NCBI RefSeq assembly: GCF_001262605.1
Contig: NZ_LGTC01000001.1
Span: 2,089,501-2,153,500, forward strand
DNA: 64,000 bases
Source: Pseudobacteroides cellulosolvens ATCC 35603 = DSM 2933
GTDB taxonomy: Bacteria; Bacillota; Clostridia; Acetivibrionales; DSM-2933
Direction: 5' to 3'
Part shown: positions 33,494-43,020 of the stretch, piece by piece
How the letters are laid out: every line of letters starts with the position of its first letter
Numbering within the stretch: position 1 is the stretch's first letter
Notes under the pieces: model-generated
Database searches by the model: none
The model's input: only the letters and a program-made list of their open reading frames with translations
What the model was told of the DNA's origin: nothing
Made by a program: the position numbers and the translations under genes

Positions 33494-36400
33494 TTATGTA
33501 ATATCTACAACCCAGCCTACATTCACGGTAATATCATTAAATATACCTTTAATGGGTACTGTTCGCTTAACACCTTTTGAGTCAATATATTCAATGGTAT
33601 ATGTAATGCTGGAATCTGCACCTTTAAAGGTAACATCTCCAGGTTTTATGAAACGCAGCTTGAATTTAAAATTATCACCATTTAAAATATATTTGCTTCC
33701 ATCATACTTTAGCTTTACATTGTTTAGCACACCCGTTGCTCTATCTCTTGTGCTACCATCGATCACAACTTTTGAAAATGTCATATTGGAAGGTCCCTCT
33801 ATGATCCTTATTCCTTTTGGGAATATTTCTTCATACAATACATTATTAAGCAAAATCTCATAATTTGTGTATTCATATAGATAATCAAAAATGGAAGTTA
33901 ACTCGGTATAATTTTTTGCTTTGTAAAAATGTTTACCTGTAGATGGAACTTCCTTGGAGCCGCTTGAAACAGATATTTGTTCCATTTTGGTGTCAATATT
34001 CAATGAAGAAAAATCTATAAACAAAGTTTCTATTCCTAAACTGTTGGCAACTGCACCTACTGTTTTTGCATATTCCAATCCACTTCCATCGCTGTCTCCT
34101 GCACCATCGCCACCATAATGATGGGCAGCACCGCCATCAGTTTTCATTGTAGTCCCTGGCGCTGTGGTTTTTGTCCATTTATTTGGTGCAGAGCCCGATA
34201 GAACAACCATGTATTTGGTAGCTAAATCACTTGACTTAATAGGATCCTTTAACAATTCATTGGCCCGTCTTATGCCGTCGCCCATATTGCTGGCCCCTGA
34301 ACCCTCAGGCATCATAGCATCTATTTGAGCCTTTGCTTCCTGAACTTTTGATGCTATAGACAAGTCATAATAAATCATATTACTGCTATTCGCCGATTCG
34401 GAATACTTGATAATTCCAAGTTTGGTATCTGTACCTGCTAATTTATCTATAAATTCTTTAGCTACATATTTTATCATATTCAAATATGTTGAATTTTGTA
34501 TATATTTCTCTTCCACATCACGCAAGGAACTAAGGGAAGAATCTATGGTAAGTCCTCCTCCCATTAGGTTAATGTTCTGCCCTACAATACTTCCTTTCAC
34601 ATTATTTGCATTACCTATAAACCTTATATTGCCTGACGCACCCGGCCTTTCAGGGCTGCCTGGTGCATATGCTATTCCATTAATTGTAGAATTAGAGGTT
34701 TGAAACTCAATATTACCGCCTATAGAATATACATATACCTTGTCATTAGGACCGCTTGGAGACAGTGAATTACCCTGAAGCGTAATATCTCCATCTGCAA
34801 CTAAAAATGCATTTCCTGTGTTATCTATCCTAGGCAAAGATATGAGAAGATTTCCTTTAAAGTACATTGACTTGTTTATTTTAAAAGTACCATTTCCTGT
34901 TATTACAAATCGGCTGTGCCACGGCTCATATCTTATGTTAATTCCTGTTTGACCTAACATAGGAACATCAATTCCGGAAGGAAGACTGTAAGGACTGTAA
35001 ACCTGGTGTGCTAAAATTGCCTCATTGATAAGCTGCGGATGTAAATAAGGCATATCTACCGGTTTCGATACATTCTGGAACTTATTCACATTAAGATTAG
35101 GTGTTGTTACAAAGAAGTCTTGTGCTGTACAGTTTTGAGATATTGTAAGACTCATACCTGTACTGCTGAATTTCTGTGAATAGGTGCTTCCGGTTATAAC
35201 CGCACTATTTCCCTGTATTGAAAGATTTTTATTTGCAAAAATTCCGAAATCAAATGGTGAAAGTGGATCGGTCATATATGAGTTGAAAGCTCCTGAATTA
35301 TCAAGAACCAGTGCGACCTCTTTTTTACCTAACATAGTCCCCTCTATAGATATCTCCCCACCCTGTGTAAGCTCTATGTCGCTTTTCTCTCCAAAATCCA
35401 ATTTGTCCGACACAGCACTTCTTAAAGGCGAGAAGCGGACATTTAAATCGCCGGAAACAGGCGTTGGCCCAGGTGTAGGTGTTGGAGCATCTCCCATAAG
35501 AATAATACTGACATTATCAACTATAACATCATGTGCCGCTGAAACTGGATTAGTAATTGACTGTCCCATATTAAATGTTAATTTACATGTCGAATCTGTA
35601 TTACTGAACATATTGAATTCATAGGTATATTTTCTCGAAGTTGAATTGACATTTGTTGTGGCATCAAGATATTTTACTGACGTAGAACCGCTTGCAATTT
35701 CAACTTTTATATCTCTTGAAATAGTGGAGGATGCATCAAATGAAAGCCTGTATTTTTTCAGTTTTTCCAAAGTAAAATTACCTTGTGCCAATTTTATATT
35801 CCAGACATCCGTACCAAAATTTGCGATAGATGTCTTGGAGACGTTGTTTGATAAAACTTGAGTAACCACATTATATGCATTAGCACCGGCTGAATTGTTT
35901 ACAGAAAACTGCCATTGCGAAGTTCCATCATCGAATTTTCCATTTTTAATTATTCCTCCATCCGGAGTTGGGGTTGGAGGTGGTGCCGGTAAATATGCAG
36001 AATCAGTAAAAACCTTAAACTCCCAGAAGCTTGCAAGTGCACCGTTTTCAAGCCCTGTAACAGTAAGCCTTACATATCTTCCCGTTGCATTAAAATTATC
36101 GCTTTGAACTTGTAGTGTACTTTGATTTCCGCTCTTGTCCACTACTGTATTCCAAGTGGAATCATTATTTGAAATTTCTATTTTATATTTGTATACTCTT
36201 CCTCCAAACTCCCAAACAACTTGAGTTCCTGTTATCTGATATATGCCTCCCAGATCAACCTTCCACCAGTGGTTCAAACCACTGTCACCGGCACACCAGC
36301 GTGTTCCACCATTGTCATCATTCCCTTGGGAAGCATTTTGTGAAATCGATCCATTTGTATCTGCTGATACAGTTTTTCCTATAGCAATATTTATCCTTTC

Positions 36401-39013
36401 AGCAGCCGGGGTTGGCGTTTGTACAGAACCTGTTGGCATCGGGGTACGTGTAGCAGTAGGAGTTGCAGTCCTAGTAGGTGTTGGAGTCACACTTACATTA
36501 TACACCTCAAATTCCCATAATGAGAAACTATACTCTATTGCCCTTGTTATACCATACATTCTTACATATCTTGCATTTACAGAAGAAAAGAAAATATCAT
36601 CAAGGCTTCCATCGCCCGAATCTGTTGTATAAACATCAGTCCAACTGTTAGCATCATTTGATACCTGTATTTTATAGGCCTTTCCATAGCTTACTTCCCA
36701 CATAAGTTTGACTCTATTGAAAGCCTTAGTTGAGCCAAGATCAACATATATCCATTGGTTATCGGACCATCCGCTTGCCCATCTTGTATTATAATTTCCA
36801 TCAACAGCATTTTGCTTTACATTTCCATAACCATTTTCCTCTGATGATACAAAAACATTTTTACCCAGTGCCAGATTTAATTGATCAGCTGGAACAGGGG
36901 TAGCTGTAGAAGTTGGTGTAGGGGTTTTTGTAGGGGTTGTTGTTACTGCACTTGTTGCATTTGGGGTATTTGATGGAGATGAAATTTCCTGTAATATAAT
37001 GTTGTCGAAATAAACATCAGTAGTGGTAGCTCCATCAATCTTTCCCAGATCCATTCCAAACATACTGTTACTGTCCGATTGTGCCATTGTAAAAGTATAG
37101 CTGTAATTTGCCATATTTGTGCTTATATCTTGATTAACCGATATGTAGTCAGTATAGCTTGTACCATTACATATAAATACTCTTATTTTTGTGGATGAAG
37201 CAGCTCTTGCATCTAAAGATAACTTGTATGTCTTTCCTGCTGAAAGTGAAAAGGGCTTTTGATAGAATTGATTATCTGATGATTTACTGCCTAAATAGTA
37301 TATGGATAGTTTGTATTCACCGTTAATAACCTGACCGTAGCAAGAACCCTGATAATTCCAATTGGCTGTATTGTCTATAAAACTTCCATTCTTAATAAGA
37401 TTTATTATAGCCGATGTAGGTGTAGGCTGAGGCGTTGCAATCACTACAGAATCGGCAACCTCCTGTATTATAACATTATCAATATAGATGTCATGGTTTG
37501 GAATAGTACTGGAGGACCCCATATCAAATGCTATACGGGAGGATGTGTCCGATGTATTCATTACGAAATAATAGCTGTAGTTTGTCATTGCATTTGTAAG
37601 AGATGCAGCCTGATACAAATAATTTACATATGATGAGCTATTATGAATTGAAGCAATAATTGTTCTATTTATTGTGGATCTTGCATCAAAAGAAACCTTA
37701 TAGGTTTTTCCGCTTACAAGGGAAAAATTTGTCTGACCGACCCCGACATGCCAAGATGATGTACCTGTATTGGTAATTGCCATTTTATATTCACCGTTTT
37801 GAACTGTTCCTGTTGCAACAGCACCTGAATGAGCATATTGTGACCACAAATTAGTACCCATGCTGAAATCACCGTTTGATAAAAGATTTTGGAGTTGTGA
37901 TGTCTGACCTGACTGACCTGACTGGGATATTGTTATATAGTCAAGATATAACGCACCATCCCCTGAATCACGTTTTAACATTATTGTATTACTGCCTGCA
38001 TTTAAAGTTATAGTATCCGCCTTTTCAGTCCATGAATCCCAGCCAGATGTATAAGGAAAAACACAGTCTTTAAAATGTGATCCGTTTACATACAAGCTTA
38101 ATTGCTGCTGGCTTCCCATTCCATTTGCATACCTTAAGGATAAATTATATGTTCCGGCTGCCGAAACACTAACATTAAATGTAACACCTACACCATCATT
38201 ATAAAATCCGCTTAAAAAACCTGTTCCGGAATATCCTGCACTGCCGTTTTGTACTAAAGCCCCTGATAAAACACCATTTTCAGCTTCAATTTTTGTTATT
38301 GAGCCTCCTGATACAGGTGCTGCAGTAGATGTAGGAGCAGAGGAAACCCCGGGTGTGGAAGTCCTGGTTGGAGTTGAAGTTTGTGTTGGTGATGGGGTCG
38401 GTGACAGGGTTGGTGTAGACGTCTTGGTCGGGGTTACTGAAATAGGTTCTACCCCACTTGCCAATACACCATTTATGTATGCTGTAACCTTGTCCCATGT
38501 TGCATAGTTTGAATTAGTAGAACAAAAAGAATAGTCATTGCTTTGAGTAAAATTTTTACTATAGCTTGAATGATTGAATCTCGAATTAACTGTTACAGCA
38601 GTACCGGGAGCAATTGTTCCTACTGAACTGTTAAAGCCAAATTCCAAATAACTGTTTGCATTTGTTGCACTTATTGTGTTAATGACATAAGTTACATTAT
38701 TGGTTATTGCTGTTCCTGCATTGCTTGCATACTCAGTTGTTGTAGTTATTGGAGACACACCATCATCAGTAAAATAATACCTGAACTTAATACTTGATGC
38801 ATTAATAGTTGTCGTCCCTGTATTAGTGATTTTAAATCTTGTATATACAATATTTGTAGTGTCGGTTGTTCCACCGTTGTAAAACTCAATTTTTATGCTA
38901 TCTGCTGCATATACTCTAGGGTTTTCTATAAAAAAAACACTAAAGGACAATACTATTGCCATTACAATTGAAAGTCTCCTTTGAAATTCAATTCCCAATA
39001 CATTACTTCTCAT
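33494..39013 (-). CDS. Giant multi-CBM surface protein with interrupted VWA domain
   Basis: 1839 residues. Signal peptide 1-34. CBM3-like domain (about 35-180; IKIEFYNGGTTDTTNIVYTR, AYINGVLASGVEP), Thr-Pro linker, CBM6/35-like (about 241-365; IEAENGVLSG), two CBM4_9-like (about 378-520 and 538-685; LLSNGDFSMGTNLWSQ), two F5/8-type C / CBM32-like (about 714-850 and 874-1005; NLALGKNVFVSSEE), and a third CBM4_9-like (about 1021-1170). The rest is a VWA domain whose first strand VALVLDNSGAF (about 1234) is separated by about 260 residues from its first helix (YLNMIKYVAKEFIDKL, about 1511) and from YMVVLSGSAP. The inserted segment is Asn/Ser/Gly-rich, beta-solenoid-like (NKNLSIQGNSAVITGSTYSQ). 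No catalytic or dockerin domain is seen. Probable role: adhesion to plant polysaccharide. AGGAGGG precedes the ATG. Confidence 0.88.
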   Translation of the reverse strand: MRSNVLGIEFQRRLSIVMAIVLSFSVFFIENPRVYAADSIKIEFYNGGTTDTTNIVYTRFKITNTGTTTINASSIKFRYYFTDDGVSPITTTTEYASNAGTAITNNVTYVINTISATNANSYLEFGFNSSVGTIAPGTAVTVNSRFNHSSYSKNFTQSNDYSFCSTNSNYATWDKVTAYINGVLASGVEPISVTPTKTSTPTLSPTPSPTQTSTPTRTSTPGVSSAPTSTAAPVSGGSITKIEAENGVLSGALVQNGSAGYSGTGFLSGFYNDGVGVTFNVSVSAAGTYNLSLRYANGMGSQQQLSLYVNGSHFKDCVFPYTSGWDSWTEKADTITLNAGSNTIMLKRDSGDGALYLDYITISQSGQSGQTSQLQNLLSNGDFSMGTNLWSQYAHSGAVATGTVQNGEYKMAITNTGTSSWHVGVGQTNFSLVSGKTYKVSFDARSTINRTIIASIHNSSSYVNYLYQAASLTNAMTNYSYYFVMNTSDTSSRIAFDMGSSSTIPNHDIYIDNVIIQEVADSVVIATPQPTPTSAIINLIKNGSFIDNTANWNYQGSCYGQVINGEYKLSIYYLGSKSSDNQFYQKPFSLSAGKTYKLSLDARAASSTKIRVFICNGTSYTDYISVNQDISTNMANYSYTFTMAQSDSNSMFGMDLGKIDGATTTDVYFDNIILQEISSPSNTPNATSAVTTTPTKTPTPTSTATPVPADQLNLALGKNVFVSSEENGYGNVKQNAVDGNYNTRWASGWSDNQWIYVDLGSTKAFNRVKLMWEVSYGKAYKIQVSNDANSWTDVYTTDSGDGSLDDIFFSSVNARYVRMYGITRAIEYSFSLWEFEVYNVSVTPTPTRTATPTATRTPMPTGSVQTPTPAAERINIAIGKTVSADTNGSISQNASQGNDDNGGTRWCAGDSGLNHWWKVDLGGIYQITGTQVVWEFGGRVYKYKIEISNNDSTWNTVVDKSGNQSTLQVQSDNFNATGRYVRLTVTGLENGALASFWEFKVFTDSAYLPAPPPTPTPDGGIIKNGKFDDGTSQWQFSVNNSAGANAYNVVTQVLSNNVSKTSIANFGTDVWNIKLAQGNFTLEKLKKYRLSFDASSTISRDIKVEIASGSTSVKYLDATTNVNSTSRKYTYEFNMFSNTDSTCKLTFNMGQSITNPVSAAHDVIVDNVSIILMGDAPTPTPGPTPVSGDLNVRFSPLRSAVSDKLDFGEKSDIELTQGGEISIEGTMLGKKEVALVLDNSGAFNSYMTDPLSPFDFGIFANKNLSIQGNSAVITGSTYSQKFSSTGMSLTISQNCTAQDFFVTTPNLNVNKFQNVSKPVDMPYLHPQLINEAILAHQVYSPYSLPSGIDVPMLGQTGINIRYEPWHSRFVITGNGTFKINKSMYFKGNLLISLPRIDNTGNAFLVADGDITLQGNSLSPSGPNDKVYVYSIGGNIEFQTSNSTINGIAYAPGSPERPGASGNIRFIGNANNVKGSIVGQNINLMGGGLTIDSSLSSLRDVEEKYIQNSTYLNMIKYVAKEFIDKLAGTDTKLGIIKYSESANSSNMIYYDLSIASKVQEAKAQIDAMMPEGSGASNMGDGIRRANELLKDPIKSSDLATKYMVVLSGSAPNKWTKTTAPGTTMKTDGGAAHHYGGDGAGDSDGSGLEYAKTVGAVANSLGIETLFIDFSSLNIDTKMEQISVSSGSKEVPSTGKHFYKAKNYTELTSIFDYLYEYTNYEILLNNVLYEEIFPKGIRIIEGPSNMTFSKVVIDGSTRDRATGVLNNVKLKYDGSKYILNGDNFKFKLRFIKPGDVTFKGADSSITYTIEYIDSKGVKRTVPIKGIFNDITVNVGWVVDIT

Positions 39014-39034
39014 TAATAACCCTCCTTAACCTAA

Positions 39035-39133
39035 ATTAAAATCAATTAACCTTTTACATTTATCTATCGCAAAATACCGCTAAAGCATTCGTTATTTTGC
39101 TCCGCTAAATGCAAGATTAATAGTGATTTTAAT
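39035..39133 (-). repeat. Palindromic repeat family A, copy 4
   Basis: 99 bp with ATTAAAATCAATTAAC at the left and ATAGTGATTTTAAT at the right. The core TATCTATCGCAAAATACCGC and ATTTTGCTCCGCTAAATG parallels copies 1 and 3. It ends about ten bases before the ribosome binding site of the giant CBM gene, as copy 1 does for recG. The remaining bases to 39168 show nothing else. Confidence 0.75.
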
Positions 39134-39168
39134 TTAACTAACAAAAAAACTTTTTACTTTTATTACTT

Positions 39169-39933
39169 TTAATTCAGAGTATATTCAGAAATTTTTACTT
39201 GTTTATCAGACTCATTAACAGTTTGTATAACTATAGTCTTTGGTCTGAACAAATTAGTGAGATATAAATTACTCTCAAATCTATACATATCTCCATCCTG
39301 GCCTGTTATGGTAATAAAGCCTGTTTCATGCCTGCCTGAATCGTCAAATGCTTCTATAATTAAAAGTTTTTCCGGTAAATTGGTTTTTCCAACTATTGTA
39401 ACCATTTTTCCATCCTGGCTGGTATCAACACTATTTATGGAGAGCTCTAAATCCTTGTAACGAGAAACATCTCCAAGCTTGTGTTTTCCTAACATGTACG
39501 TTATATGAACTGTTTTGGCCTTTCCATCCCATTTGACTTCTGCACCTGTATTTTCACTGACAAACCTTAAAGGCACAAAAGTTCTTCCGGTCTTAATTTC
39601 GGCAGCCACATCAAGCTCAGTCTTCAATCCGTTTACAACTGCTTGTTTATTGCTTATTTGAATAAATATATTTGTACTGCTTGCGTTGGCTGATATTGTT
39701 TTATTGGCTGCATTCCAGCTCATAGAAACACCCAGCGACTCAAAAATCTTCCTGAACGGTACCATTGTCCGTCCATTTTTTATGTATGGTTCTACATCAA
39801 ATTGAAGTTTTGTGTCATTTAAATACACACTTATACTTTTATTATCTGCAGCAAAAGAGAACATAGGAATATTGACAATAATAAATAAACATAAAATAAG
39901 GACACAAGAAACAGACTTCCTGTTTTTTCTCAT
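39169..39933 (-). CDS. Secreted stalk-domain (copper amine oxidase N-like) protein
   Basis: 254 residues. Signal peptide 1-28. Two copies of the copper-amine-oxidase-N unit: VSVYLND-like strands with GRTMVPFRKIFESLGVSMSWN and GRTFVPLRFVSENTGAEVKWDGKAKTV. The C-terminal 110 residues are beta-rich (LELSINSVDTSQDGKMVTIVGKT) and may sense or bind an exported partner. These domains are common in clostridial envelope proteins and do not imply copper or amine oxidase activity. GGGGTGAATTATA precedes the ATG. The gene is upstream of the giant CBM protein on the same strand, but 155 bases and a repeat separate them. Confidence 0.82.
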   Translation of the reverse strand: MRKNRKSVSCVLILCLFIIVNIPMFSFAADNKSISVYLNDTKLQFDVEPYIKNGRTMVPFRKIFESLGVSMSWNAANKTISANASSTNIFIQISNKQAVVNGLKTELDVAAEIKTGRTFVPLRFVSENTGAEVKWDGKAKTVHITYMLGKHKLGDVSRYKDLELSINSVDTSQDGKMVTIVGKTNLPEKLLIIEAFDDSGRHETGFITITGQDGDMYRFESNLYLTNLFRPKTIVIQTVNESDKQVKISEYTLN

Positions 39934-40093
39934 TATAATTCACCCCTAACGTTATTTATTTGTAAATAAACCCCTTAAATTTAATTGAAAAATTAATTAT
40001 TTGTTAGTACCTCATTGAAAGGCTATAATATTAACACTTTTCATATAGATAAAAGTGATAAATCTATTTAGAATTATGTGTTGAATAGGAATT

Positions 40094-40143
40094 GAAATAA
40101 AATCATAAGAATTAAATCGAAATAAAATCATAAGAATTAAATC
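40094..40143. repeat. Perfect tandem duplication, 2 x 25 bp
   Basis: GAAATAAAATCATAAGAATT plus AAATC occurs twice in succession (40094-40118 and 40119-40143) without a mismatch. It is noncoding and probably a recent slippage product. Confidence 0.85.
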
Positions 40144-40344
40144 AAAGTGTAAAAAAAAGATAATCATATTGAATCCAAGAAATCGTCTAATAAGAAATGT
40201 TGTACATACTTCATACGATTATATTATATAATAATATGGTAATATCGTCAACATCCCTTATTTCCAACTCTCCTTAATATTTCCAATTAGAATTATTACT
40301 CATCAATCCTTAAAAAATTCATTGGAATTGATTAGGATAACTGT

Positions 40345-40374
40345 TTGACTCATATTTCTCAAAAATGTTAAAAT
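40345..40374 (+). promoter_or_regulatory. Likely sigma-A promoter of the transglutaminase-like gene
   Basis: TTGACT (40345-40350), 18-base spacer, TAAAAT (40369-40374), followed by AAAGGAGG at 40413-40420. Confidence 0.6.
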
Positions 40375-40434
40375 ATAAAGATTAATTTAAAAATGATATA
40401 TCAAGATATATCAAAAGGAGGAATAATTAGATTT

Positions 40435-42939
40435 ATGAAGCTTAAAAAAACACTTAACATTTTATTGATTTTCACTTTCTTATTTTCATTCGTACCAAAC
40501 ATATCAATGGCTTCTAAAGGAATATCCGTTATTGTTGACGGAAGTCTTATCCAATTTGATGCCCAGCCGTTCATTGATTCTGCAGGCAGAACCATGGTAC
40601 CAGTGAGGTTTGTAGCCGAAAAGCTAAATGCTACTGTTAATTTTGAAGAAAAATACAGCAAACAATTGGTCTTAATTTCAAAAAACAAACTTACCATACA
40701 ACTAACAATCGGTGATGAAATGCTTACAACTCGTACCGAAGGTGTTGAAAAACCTACATATACATATATGGATACAAAACCCATTATTAAAGATAACAGA
40801 ACATTTATACCTTTACGCTATGTTGTAGAAACATTAGGTGCTACTATCAATTGGAACAGCACCACTTCTACAATTACAATAAACTCCAAGTACATAGGTA
40901 CAGAAGATTCTTCAGGCCAAAGAGACTATGGTGCAAGATTCGAAATATTAAAACCCAAACTTGGAGTAGCACCTGATAGGAAATTTATTTTTCCTATTAA
41001 ATATTATGATTACAAAGACGGCCGCATAGGAGATGACTATGCAGAGGTTTACTCTGATCCTGCATGCCTTAATAAGGTTTTTGCCTCCATAGATCTTGAA
41101 CCGTCAAAGGATTATAAGACCGCATCACTGGTAATTTCACCTCCTGTGAGTCCAACCCTTAAGAAAAGCTACAATGATAAATATACATGGGGTGAAGGAA
41201 CAAACTTTTATATTGTTTTCAAAGCCGATATAGAAGCCAATAAATTCACCAAGCTAGACAAGTACAGACGTATGATGTTTACGTTGGCAACACCTGTTGA
41301 CATTCCGACCCTTCAGTTTAATCTTTCATCAGAAGGTTTGGCAACTCTTAAATGGAGCAAAGTTGAAGGTGCTGACGAGTATAAAGTCTATTCAGGATAT
41401 GATGATGTATTGGATGAGGTTATCACAACCACAAAAGACACTCAATACAGCAGCTTTACCCCACCGGAACATAAAGAAACCATAAATTTTGATTTTAATG
41501 ACCGGTATGCAGTAGTGGCTGTAAAAGACGGTAAAGAGTCGAGATTAAGTAACGTTATTGACTCTAAAGACTATGACCAGCTAATACCTCAATCCATGTC
41601 CTACAAGGATGGCGATAACAGAATTGAATTATCCTATAAATCATTTAAAGACCTTCCGTCAACGGTGGATTTATCAACACTTGCAGGCTACGATGCACCA
41701 GTGCTGCCATATAAAGTCAAATTTGACTTCAAAAACGCAGTAAAATTTACAAGAGGTTATCTTAGCGGATATACTCTTCCATATAAGATACTCAATACTC
41801 CTTTCACCGGAACAACAGAAGTTATGTGCGAAGATAAAGAGGATGCTTTACTTGCAGAGCTTCAAAAATCACAGGACAAAATAACATCCAATAACGGCGT
41901 TATAGATCCACCGGTTCCTCAAAGCACAAATGAATCCAAAATAAAAGAAGAAAAACCCGATCCAAAAAAAGAGGATACAGCTGAAAAAATTAAGCCTGCT
42001 AAAAATGATTTGTACAGCTACCTGACCGAAAACATGATAAAACAGAATAAAGACATTGATGTAAGTGCATACGATGAAGCCATGGACTGGAGCTATCTAA
42101 AAGACCTGGTCTTCAAAATATTCACACAAGAGCCTTTGGTTATGGATGCGAAAGGGTTTAGTTTTGATTACTATAATAAAAAACTAAGTGTTACTTATAC
42201 ACCCGACAATGATATTCAGTCAAAAATAAGCGCAGTTAAAGCTGAAGCCAAGAAGGTTATTTCTCAAATTATAACACCTGGAATGTCTTTAGCTGAAAAG
42301 GAAAAGGCAATTCATGATTATATAACTAAATCAGCAGAATATGACTGGGAAGCATTAAAGAATGGTGAGAAAAATGATTACAAAAAGGTTGACGACATTT
42401 TTAAGGACTCCTTCAATGCTTACGGCATACTTGTTAAAAAAGTGGGAGTATGTGCAAGTTATGCAGCTTCATTTACACTCTTATGCAGGGAAGCAGGTAT
42501 AGATGCAATTACAGTAACAGGAACAATGAATGGTGTAGGACATGCCTGGAACAAATTCAAGATCAACGAAAAATGGTATAATGTGGATGCTACCAACAAT
42601 GATAATCGTGAATATCCGGTATATAATGCATCAGATTCTTCAATCCGCCCTCAATTCGTAATCGAAAATGATTTCGAACTTGATGAAAATGTAGAAAAGT
42701 TTATGACAGATGATAATTCTCAAGACTATTTTACTATAAATAAACTGACTGCCAATTCAATAAACGATGCTTTTGCATTGGCCAATGAACTGGCAAAGAC
42801 TAAAAACAATTTCTCAATAAAGGTGCTTTCATCCACTCCTATCGATGGATTCGATATTATGATGAACAGAGAATTAATACCCGAAGGTTTCTCTTGTAGC
42901 CAGCCTTTTGCCTCAGTAATAACCTTTATAAAGGAATAA
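40435..42939 (+). CDS. Secreted stalk-domain transglutaminase-like protein
   Basis: 834 residues from the ATG at 40435. The AGGAGG is 13 bases away, so an unusual upstream start is not excluded. Signal peptide 1-27. Two copper-amine-oxidase-N units (about 30-160), a middle region with a fibronectin-like piece (about 290-370; TLKWSKVEGADEYKVYSGYD), a Lys/Glu/Pro-rich linker (about 490-520), and a transglutaminase-like domain (about 600-735). The triad Cys673 (GVCASYAASFTLLCREAG), His703 (GHAWNKFKI) and Asp718 (NVDATNND) is intact. Such domains act as proteases or cross-linkers; the substrate is unknown. It is probably an exported, wall-associated enzyme. It ends at a strong terminator. Confidence 0.88.
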   Translation: MKLKKTLNILLIFTFLFSFVPNISMASKGISVIVDGSLIQFDAQPFIDSAGRTMVPVRFVAEKLNATVNFEEKYSKQLVLISKNKLTIQLTIGDEMLTTRTEGVEKPTYTYMDTKPIIKDNRTFIPLRYVVETLGATINWNSTTSTITINSKYIGTEDSSGQRDYGARFEILKPKLGVAPDRKFIFPIKYYDYKDGRIGDDYAEVYSDPACLNKVFASIDLEPSKDYKTASLVISPPVSPTLKKSYNDKYTWGEGTNFYIVFKADIEANKFTKLDKYRRMMFTLATPVDIPTLQFNLSSEGLATLKWSKVEGADEYKVYSGYDDVLDEVITTTKDTQYSSFTPPEHKETINFDFNDRYAVVAVKDGKESRLSNVIDSKDYDQLIPQSMSYKDGDNRIELSYKSFKDLPSTVDLSTLAGYDAPVLPYKVKFDFKNAVKFTRGYLSGYTLPYKILNTPFTGTTEVMCEDKEDALLAELQKSQDKITSNNGVIDPPVPQSTNESKIKEEKPDPKKEDTAEKIKPAKNDLYSYLTENMIKQNKDIDVSAYDEAMDWSYLKDLVFKIFTQEPLVMDAKGFSFDYYNKKLSVTYTPDNDIQSKISAVKAEAKKVISQIITPGMSLAEKEKAIHDYITKSAEYDWEALKNGEKNDYKKVDDIFKDSFNAYGILVKKVGVCASYAASFTLLCREAGIDAITVTGTMNGVGHAWNKFKINEKWYNVDATNNDNREYPVYNASDSSIRPQFVIENDFELDENVEKFMTDDNSQDYFTINKLTANSINDAFALANELAKTKNNFSIKVLSSTPIDGFDIMMNRELIPEGFSCSQPFASVITFIKE

Positions 42940-42954
42940 TTCACCCGCTATTTT

Positions 42955-42997
42955 AAAAGCCTCCCATGGATTTCAAACAATTCATGGGAGGCTTTTT
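42955..42997 (+). terminator. Strong, probably bidirectional terminator
   Basis: AAAAGCCTCCCATG (42955-42968) pairs exactly with CATGGGAGGCTTTT (42983-42996), 14 bp with a 14-base loop and T-runs on both sides. It serves the convergent genes ending at 42939 and 43021. Confidence 0.92.
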
Positions 42998-43020
42998 ATA
43001 TTTTTATATGGCGATTTTTG

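Larger units (their letters stand above)
39934..40434. other. 500-base divergent intergenic region
   Basis: Separates two divergent stalk-domain genes. Visible: terminal fragments resembling family A ends in inside-out order at about 40030-40065 (TTAACACTTTT then AAAAGTGATAAATCT), a perfect 25-bp tandem duplication at 40094-40143, AT-rich DNA, and a promoter at 40345-40374. No gene that I can support. Confidence 0.6.

Noticed and set aside
36243..36632. Plus-strand frame of 129 codons inside the giant CBM gene
   Set aside because: Antisense to clear F5/8-type domain code; low-complexity valine/glycine runs come from the complement of Thr-Pro linkers.
40030..40065. TTAACACTTTT followed by AAAAGTGATAAATCT, resembling both ends of repeat family A in inside-out order
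   Set aside because: Too short and AT-rich to claim as a copy; recorded only as a possible junction remnant.
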